Assembly: GCA_907165065.1 (NCBI GenBank)
Contig: OU015525.1
Span: 51,221,537 to 51,285,536, forward strand
DNA length: 64,000 nt
Reading direction: 5' to 3'
From: Caprimulgus europaeus
Lineage: Eukaryota > Chordata > Aves > Caprimulgiformes > Caprimulgidae
A model generated the notes under the pieces. That model was not told the origin of the DNA. It worked only from the letters and a program-made list of their open reading frames with translations, and ran no database searches. The translations under genes were made by a program, and so were the position numbers. The number at the start of each line of letters is the position of its first letter. The first letter of the stretch is position 1. Shown piece after piece: positions 13,285-22,600 of this stretch.

Positions 13285-13766
13285 TGTGAGGAGCAGCACC
13301 ATTATCTTGTCTCAAAGATTGTCTGCAAGATCACTGGCAAGATTGTTTTCATGAGACCACTGAGAAGGAAATGACTTGTGAAATGCCCTGCCCTCAGGAG
13401 GTCTTCCGCCAGGACATGTCCCTGCCCTAGTGCTGGGGGGGGCACAAAGAGACGTGCCATTGCTATGGTAACCACAGCCCTCGAAGGGGTACTTAAGGAG
13501 GACCTGCATGGGCAACAAGAGCGCGGGAAGAAAGAGAGAGAAGAAGAGGGACAGAGAGGACGACCACCTGACTGCCTGACCGCACCATGCCGCGCTGCAC
13601 CACTGCTGGAACAAGCTACTGAGACCTCCTCACCCGCCCCTTCACCGTCGCCTCGCCGCTGGACCCGTGGTGGTGACTATTCTTGCTGCCCTATCCCGAC
13701 TCCTTGCTTCATTTCCATCTTTCTTTCCATTTCTGTCCTATCGCTACCCTCCTTATTACTTTTGGT

Positions 13767-13772
13767 AATAAA
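13767..13772 (+). promoter_or_regulatory. Poly(A) signal of the solo LTR
   Basis: AATAAA in 'GGTAATAAATGG', placed about 125 bp before the LTR 3' end, where the R region of an LTR would carry it. Confidence 0.6.
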
Positions 13773-13846
13773 TGGTGTTTCGGGAATGCGGCATTTGACC
13801 TCGTTTGTGTCTTAATCTCGCCCCTGGGATCATATCAAAACCTTTC

Positions 13847-13891
13847 CCCGACATCAGATCGGGATATTTGAATGATCCCGACATCGGATCG
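13847..13891 (+). repeat. Short direct repeat near LTR 3' end
   Basis: CCCGACATCAGATCG (13847-13861) recurs as CCCGACATCGGATCG (13877-13891) with one mismatch and a 30-bp period, just inside the LTR 3' end. Confidence 0.85.
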
Positions 13892-13896
13892 AGACA

Positions 13897-14376
13897 CCCA
13901 AGTGCAGGACCTGCCACTCGGCCTTGTTGAACCTCATACAGTTGGTTGCAGCCCATTGATCCAGCCTGTCCAGATCCCTCTGTAGAGCCTTCCTATCCTC
14001 AAGCAGACCAACACTTCCACCCAGCTTAGTGTCATCTGCGAACTTTCTGAGGGTGCACTCAACCCCCTTGTTCAGATCATTGATACAGATGTTAAACAGG
14101 ACTGGCCCCAACACTGAGTCCAGGGGAATGTCCCTTGTGACCAGCCTCCAACTGGATTTAACTCCATTTACCACTACACTTGGGGCCTGGCCATCCAGCC
14201 AGCAGAGAATATGCCTGTCCAGACCATCGGCAGCCAGTTTCTCAAGGAGAATGCTGTGGGAAATGTTGTCAAAGGCCTTACTAAAGTCCAAGTACATTAT
14301 ATCCACAGTCTTTCCCTCATCCACTGAGCAGGTAACTTTGTCATTGAAGGAGATCAGGTTAGTCGGGCAGGACCTG
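13897..14376 (-). pseudogene. CR1 ORF2 fragment: reverse transcriptase catalytic core
   Basis: This is the part of CR1 between the two LTR insertions. Read on the minus strand it holds the reverse transcriptase palm. Motif A appears as '[13 protein letters not shown]' (catalytic Asp in LDF) and the motif C region as '[12 protein letters not shown]' with the paired aspartates. The block between contains '[16 protein letters not shown]', which is motif B with some change (family members usually have QGSVLGP). It continues into '[20 protein letters not shown]' at the 13.9-kb edge. In life this protein copies CR1 RNA into DNA at a nicked target. Here it is cut at both ends by LTRs and is non-functional. 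Confidence 0.88.
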
Positions 14377-14976
14377 TGTCCTGGTTTTTCCAGGATAAAG
14401 TTAATTTTCTTCTTAGTAGTTAGAATAGCTGTGTTTTAGTTTCAGTGTAGGATTTGTTATGAGAAGAAAGCTGATAAAGTACTAATGTTATTAACTGCTG
14501 CTGGAGCTCAAGGTCATTGTGTTTGGCTAGTTTGCAAGTGCATTAGGACTGGGAGGGAGAAGCGTAGCAAATAGGAAACCCCAAAATTTGCATTTGGATA
14601 TGCCAATTAAATATTCCATATCGTATCACGTCATGTTCAGTATATTAAGCAGGGCTGACCAGAAGACAGGGGTATTCTCTCCGGGATCACTCAGACTCAC
14701 TCTTTCGGGGTTTCAGGTTTCAGGACTATCTCGGCTCTGGGATTGCTAGCTGGCTGGGCACCAGTCAGTGGGTGGTGAGCAATTGCACTGTGTATCACTC
14801 GGTTGTATATTCTGTTATTACTGTTATCATTTTATTTTAATGAATAGATAGTTTTTATCTCAACCTATGAGTCTCCTTGCTCTTTTCTTTCTAATTCTCT
14901 CCTCTACTCCCTGGAGGATAGTGAGGGAGTGGGCTGTGTTTGGCTGCAAACCAAAAGGGTGAAACCACCACGAAAT
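14377..14976 (+). mobile_element. ERVL-type solo LTR inserted in CR1
   Basis: An insertion of about 600 bp begins TGTCCTGGTTTTTCCAGG and ends near 'GGTGAAACCACCACGAAAT'. TGTCCTGGTTT at the 5' end and AAACCACCAC near the 3' end are characteristic of a large avian ERVL LTR family. Internal landmarks are 'AATATTCCATATCGTATCAC', 'GTTCAGTATATTAAGCAG' (a possible TATA-like core) and 'TTATCTCAACCTATGAG'. CR1 resumes on the right at 'CCTGTCTTCCATAAACCC'. The duplicated target is CCTG (14373-14376 and 14978-14981), perhaps five bases with one mismatch, so the 3' edge is uncertain by a few bases. No internal viral genes remain. It belongs to the same family as the minus-strand copy at 25082-25610. Confidence 0.88.
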
Positions 14977-15403
14977 GCCTGTCTTCCATAAACCCATGTT
15001 GACTGGGCCTGATTACCTGGTTGTCCTGTGTCATAGCACGCAAGATGATCTGCTCCGTGACCTTCCCCGGCACCATGAGTAAAGGTAGGAGATTCTCCTT
15101 GGCTTTCCTTTTGTTGTTAATATATTTATAGAAACATTTTTTATTATCTTTCACAGAGTTGTCCAATTTAAGTTCTATTTGGGGTTTAGCCCTTCTGATT
15201 TTCTCTCTACATGACCTCACTTCATCCTTGTAGTCCTCCTGAGATGTCTGCCCCTTCTTCCAAAGCTCATAGACTTTCCTCTTTTTTCCTCTTTTCCAAA
15301 GCTCTCTGCTCAGCCAAGCTGGTTTTGTCCCCTGCTGGCTCGTTTTTTGGCACATGGGGATGGCCTGCGCTCGGGCCTCCAGGATTTCCTTCTCAAAGAC
15401 CAT
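14977..15403 (-). pseudogene. CR1 ORF2 fragment: linker and start of reverse transcriptase, internal deletion
   Basis: On the minus strand this holds the segment linking endonuclease to reverse transcriptase. Blocks seen are 'KPAWLSRELWKRGKKRKVYE', 'YKDEVRSCREKIRRAK' and 'NKKCFYKYINNKRKAKENL', then an abrupt switch at about 15075-15085 to 'VPGKVTEQIILRAM' and 'QVIRPSQHGFME'. In the family these two parts are separated by a substantial stretch of the N-terminal reverse transcriptase, so a deletion of the order of a hundred or more codons is inferred. The frame stays open across the junction. The open frame runs on into the LTR at 14976-14891, which is not CR1. Confidence 0.82.
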
Positions 15404-15527
15404 TCAGCCTTCTTGGGCTCCTTTGCCCTTTACGACTGCCTCCCAAGGGACTTCATGGACCAGCCTTCTAAAGAGTCCAAAATCTGCCCTCCAGAAGTCA
15501 AAGGTGTCAGTTCTGCTGACCACCCTC

Positions 15528-15767
15528 TTAAAAGAAGAATTCTACCATTTTGTGATCGCTGTGCCCCACCTGTCCTCCAGCAGTCACATCTTCTACGAGG
15601 CCTTTACTTTTCACAAACAACAGGTCCAGCAGAATGCCTTCGCTAGTTGGTTCACCCACCAGTTGTATCAGGGAGTTGTCTTCCACACACTCCAGGAACC
15701 TCTTAGACTGTTTCCTTTCTGCTGTATTATACTTCCAGCAGACATCTGGTAAGTTGAAGTCCCCCAC
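15528..15767 (-). pseudogene. CR1 ORF2 fragment: end of apurinic-like endonuclease domain
   Basis: Eighty codons on the minus strand match the C-terminal half of the CR1 endonuclease domain. 'MGDFNLPDVCW' is the conserved GDFN metal/phosphate-binding block, and 'GGQVGHSDHKMVEF' contains the SDH motif with the catalytic histidine. In intact elements this domain nicks the target DNA to prime reverse transcription. Upstream endonuclease motifs are missing because the element is truncated at about 15799. The region 15404-15527 between this and the linker segment is also CR1 but disturbed. Confidence 0.85.
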
Positions 15768-15799
15768 AAGAACAAGGGCTAGGGATTGTAAGACTTCTC

Positions 15800-15826
15800 C
15801 CTAAAAGTGTAAATTACACTTTTAGG
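15800..15826. repeat. Perfect 13-bp inverted repeat (hairpin)
   Basis: CCTAAAAGTGTAA (15800-15812), one A, then TTACACTTTTAGG (15814-15826): a 27-nt palindrome with a single-base loop. It starts exactly where CR1 similarity ends. An exact arm of this length is unlikely by chance. It may be a foldback left by the integration or repair event, or the end of an unrecognised inverted-repeat element. Confidence 0.9.
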
Positions 15827-18800
15827 AATTCTTTTTTTTATGAAATAGGTATGGATAACTTCTCTGTTACATGCTGAAGCCTCTTAGCATGTAAAATAAC
15901 TGTCCACAAATGATGGTGGATCTTTTCAAGGTTTGGAGATTCAGTGAAGAGGGGTTGATGAGGTTTGTGTACTTCATGGTAACCTCATATTTAGGCAAAG
16001 GAGGCAGAAGGTACTGTGCATCTCTGCACTAAATTCAGGATGGTCGCTGATGCAGCTCCGTGACTCCATACTACAGCACGAGTCCCCTGCGTTTAGTATC
16101 TGGGGTCTCCTAAGCAAGCTCTTGAGAAGCAAAAGAGCAGCTGCAGGAGAAACCAATAAAAGTGCAAAGGCTCTGGACCTGGTCTTATCCCTTGTACCTG
16201 CAAAACTGTAGCTAACCAAGTCAGATGCTCCTTCCAGCCAGTTTAGGAGACCTCAGCTCCAGAATACATCTCATCTCCCCAACTCCCGCCAATCTTCCAG
16301 CTGCCACTGTAATGTCTGCCTTGCTCAGCTGAGCTGTCTAGTTTTACACAATTATATATTCTGCTGTGGTCTCTACTTGGGTTGGATGCATTTGCCAGAA
16401 GCTGAAGCTTATATTTATAGATAAATTATTTGCAAATGCTCAAATAAAGATTTGCAGCAGTTTGTTTGAATTCAGGCACTTATCCACAGACGTTGGGTTT
16501 GTTATGGAGCTGACTCGTTAGAGGCTTTTTGATGGGAAAAATACGATGCTGATTGTTTATGCTTGAATTTATGGAAACACATAAACATGTGTTTATTTGT
16601 TAAACTTTGTAATCTGTAGCCATTTTTTTCCTGTAAAAAAAGGAGTTGGCAGGTATTCTATAAGCTCTCTAAAGAGCTTCTGTTCAAATGCAGTAAAAAA
16701 ATCTTGTTCACTTGGACCTTAGGAAAATATTCATATTAGCTAACAAATGGTTCTCTGCTAACAAAAACATCTAGCTGAATAATTTATTTAAACCTGGGAA
16801 ATTAGGCATATTTCTTTGAGTAAATTATATATAAACTATTGTATTCATTAGTCTAACAATTATGTGGCTGACTGACAGATTATCTAACAATGTATTAGAT
16901 GATTGTTGTCCATCAGTGCATCAACATATAATTTACAATATTTTTGCATTATTTAGCCATAACTATTAGCAAATATGTTGTTTAATGAAGTCACAGGACA
17001 ATTTGCGTCTGATGATATTTGACTGTGTTGTGATATCAAGATTGCTTTACACAGCAATACTGCAGAAAAAATAGTGTCCTTAAATGATTGGTCTGCATTT
17101 TTTTTGGTTATACTTTTCCTCCTCAATTCACAAGACACACTTCCATTTATGTTTACACTTCTCTGTATTTCCATATGGAAACAGAAGAGTATGTCTGTGT
17201 TTGAGGAAAACAGACAAATCAATGAAGCTCTCAAGATGTTCTGCAAATGTCCTTTCTGTGTTGCAGGACACACACTCTTTGCTTCTTGCATTTGAAGAAG
17301 ATCAACTGCTAATTAAAATCCAACTAATTAAAATCCAGCTGAGAAGACTCTACCCTCAAACACATTAAGTCTCCCAGATACCTTGGGATGCCCTTTCGAC
17401 TTATTGTGGAGATCAGATTTTGACTCTTGACAGTTCGGAGGGGAAAAGTGACAGACAATGTCAAAAGAAGATCACACTTTTTTCACTTTTGAAGAGTTTC
17501 ATAAAGTATAATAACATTTTTTTCTTTTTTCTTTTCATTATACACAGGAGGCAATAGTGAGACTCGACCTCTTGCCTGACCACCTGCTGGCATTCAGCTC
17601 CGCTCTCAGCAATTAGTAACTCCCTTCCTGGTGCCCTATGCTTGAAGGAGAAAGTCATTCAAGATGGCCATTTATCAGGTTTCAATAACTTCTCTTCCCC
17701 ACAGCTCCAGTGCAACTCTGAGGTGGCTCCTGTGGCAGCGAGGCCTAGGGCTGCTCTGTACCAAGCCTGTACCAAGGGATGGAGACAGGGGATGTCTCTT
17801 CCAGGACAGTCTTGTCATGCCCTGAGGGGCAGGAGCCCTACAGAGTGGTGAAATCACCAGATCCGTCCTCAGGAAAGGAACTTGCCTACCAAGAGATGTC
17901 TGAGAAAGCATTACCAGTGTGTTCAGAAATCAAGCATATTGCTTCCCAGCAAATGCCACATTACTCTATTGCCTCAGTTTTGATGGGCTTACCAGGTGGA
18001 CTTTTCAGGGGGATAGTCCATTGAAGTGGATCATGCTGTCAAGTCAAAGGATCACATTGTCATTTCTCCTCAGCAGTAGGAGAGTCGGAGGATAAAATTC
18101 TTCCATGAGATTCCCCTCTGCAGTTGCTGCTGTTCCCTTTGGGGACAAGGATCACAAGAGGCACAGGTATGGTGGTCTCCCCAGCTTTGCTGCCACCAGC
18201 ACTGTGCTGCACTGCACAGGAAGAAATGCAAGTGGTTAATTTTCCCCTGGACCTGGCCAGGAGCAGTTGAGACCCAGAAAGCATTGCTGCCTCTCACAGA
18301 GAGACAGAGAGCACGGAGGCATCGAGGGACAGCCATTGACAGTGTGGTCAGGGTCACAGGAAAGGAGGGAAATATATACAAGAAGTAGGAAAGGATTCTG
18401 AGGTAGGCATGGATCACATTAGTAGCTTGCATTTCTGAGTCCTGTTTGGTGAAATAACAATAGAACTATTTGGTGCATTCCTAAGTGTCAAGTTAACTGG
18501 GTAAATTCCTGTTCTGAGACTATCTACTGCAGCCTGCATCTATTTTCTGCACAGAGGGAGAACCAGAAGAGTTCTGTTTTATGTTTGCAAATAAAATCTC
18601 TAATTGTAAGGCCCAGTTATGGATAAATTCTCATCACCTCATGACAGTACAGTAGAGGTCACAGTGCTTTACTGCCTCACTGTGGGGCAGGAAAATCTCA
18701 TTCCCTAACAGGTGCCAAAGCATACTAAAAATTTCTCAGGGTTACTTACAAATGGTTATTCTTCTGTTCCAAGTACTGCTGTGCAAATCACTGCTGTATT

Positions 18801-18854
18801 CTACACAAAGAATCACTGGGTTATGAGGCAATTACTATAAAAAAGTAAAAATCC
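15827..18854. other. No gene recognised
   Basis: AT-rich DNA. Overlapping frames at 16953-17368 lie on opposite strands (up to 112 codons) and show no domain. A purine/pyrimidine-rich area lies at 17510-17540. Nothing else is recognised apart from the small tandem duplication at 17311-17340. Confidence 0.5.
17311..17340. repeat. 15-bp tandem duplication
   Basis: AATTAAAATCCAACT is followed directly by AATTAAAATCCAGCT (one mismatch). This looks like a simple replication-slippage duplication. Confidence 0.85.
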
Positions 18855-19600
18855 TAGAAACATAGAATCACAGAACTGCAGAATAACTGAGGCCAGAAGG
18901 TGCTTCTGGAGATTGTCTAGTCCAACTACCCTGCTCAAAGCAGGGTCAGTGAGAGCAGGTTACTCTGGGCCATGTCCAGTCAAATTTTGAGACTACACAG
19001 CCTGTCTGGGCCACATCTTCCAGTGTTCAAACAGCTCTGCAACTAAAAATTCTGGTCTTATAGTTAAATGGAATTTCCAGTATTGCAATTAGTGTCTACT
19101 GCCTCTTGTGCTGTCAATGGACATTACTGAGAGGAGCCTGGCTCCATCTGCTTCACCTCTCCATCAGGTATTCATACACATGGATAAGATTCCCGCCCCC
19201 AAGCCTTCTCTTCTCCAGGCTGAACAGCCCCAGCTCTCTCAGCCTTTCCTCATGTCAAACACTCCAGTCCCTTAATCCCCTTCACATCTCTTTACTGGAC
19301 TCTCTGCAGTATGTCCATGTCTCTCTCATTCTGAGGAGCTCAGAACCGTCCACAGCACTCTGGGTGTGGCCTCACCTGTTCTGAGTAAAGAGAAAGGGTC
19401 ACCTTCCTTGACCTTCTGAAACATTTTGTCTAATCCAGCCAAAGATACCATTGTCTGCCTTTGCAGCAAGGGCACATTGCTGGCTTACGTTCACCCTGTT
19501 GTTCACCGGGACCCCCAGGTCCTTTTCTGCAAAGCTGCTTTCCATCTAGTTGATCCCCAGCATGGACTGTTGCCTGAGATTATTTCCCCTGTTGAGGTAG
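18855..19600 (-). mobile_element. Old CR1 LINE copy, 3' region
   Basis: The plus strand starts with 'AGAAACATAGAATCACAGAA', the complement of a CR1 3' end. Family blocks follow in minus orientation: 'AGATTGTCTAGTCCAACTAC', 'TTCTCCAGGCTGAACAGCCC', 'AGCTCTCTCAGCCTTTCCTC' and 'CACTCTGGGTGTGGCCTCAC'. It continues to 'GACCCCCAGGTCCTTTTCTG' at about 19530. Similarity fades near 19600. It is more diverged than the copies at 3752 and 62577 and from a different, older CR1 subfamily. Coding frames are broken throughout, with only short ORF2-tail remnants. Confidence 0.88.
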
Positions 19601-22600
19601 TAATTGGCATTTAAAATAATAACCCCCAGGGGAAAGAGTCCATGACATACCTGTCCATTATTTTCCCATGTAGCAGCACGCACAGCCTTGACTGAGTCAG
19701 GCTCACCAATTTGGTACTCAAGACAGTGGGCAGCATGAAACTATTCCACCTCTTTTTAGCCTCCAACAATATATTATATAGTTTGATCCTTTCTCCTGCA
19801 TGTACTTGGTCTTGGGAAGTCTAGTGAGCCAGTCACAAGCTGCCAAGGTTCACTAAAAGAGATACTGGTGGGTGGCTCTGCATGGAGGAAGCTTTCTTCC
19901 CCTACTTCCCTCCCATCCCTTGGCAGCTGGAGAGCTTTGGACAACCCTACCACTCGTGGGAAACCCCACTTGAGGGTGAGAGACATTGCATTGCCCCACT
20001 GCTCCCAAACAAGTCCTTATGGCCCAACATTTCACAACAAACTCCTTCTTACTATAGACTTCTGCTTACTGATTTAAATTTGCATGGATGGGTTACTATC
20101 CTCTGATCTATCTTAGTGGATTTTTCCCCAAAGGTGGTTGGATAAGAAATTACCTTGGTCTTCATTTAAGATTCAGCTAAACCCAGTCTTGCTCTGACCT
20201 CTAAGAGATAAGATACTAAAAATCAGTGCCAAGGTCTGTGAGGCTGACTCAGGAGACAAGACTGTTGTCAGAAACTGCCCTAAAAATTTGGAAGATACAC
20301 AGCCGAGGCTCTTCAGGAGCTGTTTACACCATTTTGTTTGTTTGTTTTGAGGAGGAGAATGATTAATTTACAAACAGATATTTCTTATCCCTTAAGCCTC
20401 TGTCCCAGAGCTATTTAGGTTCCTATTACCTTCTGGCTCCCAAGCCATGGGGCACTGAGCCATTCTCAGCCCTCTCCTGGGCAGTCTCCATGTAATTCTG
20501 CTCTGTGATCTCTACGCTGGTGATCAATCCTGCAAACTCTAGTTTCCTGGCAGTTGCTGAGAAACTGTTACCTTTCAGTAGCAATTTTCAGTAAATTCAG
20601 CCCTGGCTGGCTATCTGCTTATGCTTTTCCTGCTGAAGCTGAGCCAGGGAGACTGGCAGTTTACCATTGCAGAGCTCTTGCCAAATTGACGGTGTTTCTG
20701 ACTTTGTTAGCGTTGATAATAGGAAATTGGATTCAGTAACTCAGGAGGTCCCTTCCAGCGCTACATTACAGATGAAATCTGCTAGGAAAAAATCAAACAA
20801 AAATCTGTTGCAAACATCTTCTGGTATTCCCATAATTGTCTATCTGCTTGTACTGGGATTATAACTTCCTTTTAAGTAACTGTTGTGAAAGGCTGACAGT
20901 CATTTCAGGATAGCTTATGGCAGTCATTCAAATGGTTTACCTCTAGGTATTTCTATAAATTTTAAAACAATAACAACTCTATCCTCAAAAGTAACATCTT
21001 TTCAACTCACCGTAAGCAAGACCTCTGACTGGGTCAACAACATGCACAGAAAGGGGAGTGCATTTTCCAACTGCTGTGGTTTCATAGAACTGATGGCTAA
21101 CTCACAGTTATAAAATAAATTTTAATGACTTTTTTATTAAAGAAGTGAGCTATTAGAATTCCCTATTTAACTTTTGATCTTTTTATTTTTCATTTAGCCT
21201 CATTAGTCTTTTCTTAGTTAAAAATATTGATTCTAGCTTTGCAAAGAAGGCCAAATAATGGCAGCTTATTTTTTCCTTTGCTCAAATAGAGCGGGACAGG
21301 AATGGATCACAAATCATTTAGTCACTATATTAACAGGAGTTCGGGATGTAAAATTGTGCACTCCATTTTGCTGATTCATTTACAAAGATCATTAAAACCA
21401 GTCAATTCCTAATAAGCTCCAAGGGTGCTCAAATGCCCAGGCTAAGCTCCCTCATAGCTGGATGCCTTTTTCCTTCAGTAGTAAGAGACAAAATGAAGAA
21501 CCACCATCTGAGCAACTGACCCACCCTCACCCACTGGCACAGGAGCCCCATTTAAGCCCAAACCTTAGTGCCTGGTCTTTGCATGAACTACATCGTATGT
21601 ATGTATGGTGTACCTGGCCTTGTTGACTTGACTTTCTTGCTTGCCCTTGGACATGCCCTTGTGATAGGGAACGTGCCTGGTGGCAAGCGGGGTTGAACCA
21701 GGGCCTACCCCTGGACCGGCTCTGTTTGCCTGGTTTTGGCACCAGGGAACTGCACCCTGGCCATTGTCCTGCCCTGTCACCTGTGGCTCCTGTCTTGCCT
21801 CCCCTTAGGATCAGCCACTCATGCTGCTCCCTGACCTCTGGTGCATGGCAATCTTGTCACATACCCATCAGCTCTTGTACTGTAATCAGGGCTTGTCCAT
21901 TTAGTTTCTCCTTCCATGGCAGCATAATTTTGTTTATTGTCCTCTGCGTATCTTTTCTGGGTTGGCTACATCTTCTCAAAGAAGAAACAGCTACATCTAT
22001 ATGACACATCCACCTATGTCCCTATGTCAAGGATTTACACAGCAGCAAAATGATGTTTTTAGCTTTGGTCTCCACTCTTCCTAGTAATTGCTATCATCCA
22101 ATTTTCCTGTTGAGCACTAAGTCAATGTTTTCCAAGAACTGTCTGAAATGACTTCAACATCCTTCCCCAAGTGGTAATAGCTAGTTTAGAGTCCCTCATT
22201 GCTTTTATGCACAGATTTTTTTTCTCCGATGTGCATTACACTGCATTAATTGGCACTGAATTTAATTTGCCATTTTATTGCCAAGTCACCCAGTATTATG
22301 AGATCATTCTGTACACTGTGTTAGTTTCTGACTATCTGGAAAAAAAAAACTTTTTCTTTTGGAAATGTAGTTCTTTCACTCTTCATATCCTTTTCATTTA
22401 CGAGCCCTTAAGAGAAATGTTCTCAGCACAGATCCTCTGAGGAACTAGGTGTAACTTCTCTCTGGTGAAAGCTGATTTTCTAGTTCAGCTTTTACCTTCC
22501 TAAATTCTAACTGATCATGAACCTCTGAGAGACCTTTCCTTTCATAGCATGACATTTTAATATACGTAGGAAAAGGGAAGCTCTTAGCTGCTTTTTGATG

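Larger units (their letters stand above)
13285..13896 (+). mobile_element. Solo LTR inserted in CR1, 5-bp target duplication
   Basis: This 612-bp insertion begins TGTGAGGAG and ends GATCGAGACA, giving the TG...CA ends of a retroviral LTR. It is flanked by the direct repeat CCCAA (13280-13284 and 13897-13901). Removing it with one repeat copy restores continuous CR1 sequence (TGTGACCCAAGTGCAGG), which defines the insertion precisely. A poly(A) signal AATAAA lies at 13767-13772, with about 120 bp after it consistent with R/U5. No internal retroviral sequence is present, so this is a solo LTR left by LTR-LTR recombination. Short open frames inside (for example 13378-13815) are artefacts. The specific ERV family is not identified; a 5-bp duplication fits several avian ERV classes. 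Confidence 0.9.
12545..15799 (-). mobile_element. CR1 LINE, long copy interrupted by two LTRs
   Basis: The plus strand begins with the complement of the CR1 3' end ('AGAATCATAGAATCA') at 12545 and runs backwards through ORF2 to the endonuclease region. Homology ends near 'GATTGTAAGACTTCTCC' at about 15799. The copy is split by LTR insertions at 13285-13896 and 14377-14976. After subtracting them, roughly 2.0 kb of CR1 remains. A further internal deletion lies at about 15075-15085. It preserves endonuclease (GDFN, GHSDH) and reverse transcriptase ([14 protein letters not shown]) motifs, but frameshifts and insertions make it inactive. It is a diverged copy, since its 3' region differs clearly from the copies at 3752 and 62577. 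Confidence 0.93.

Noticed and set aside
13378-13815. 145-codon plus-strand open frame
   Set aside because: Lies wholly inside the solo LTR; low-complexity Lys/Arg/Glu and Pro/Ser runs reflect purine- and pyrimidine-rich LTR DNA.
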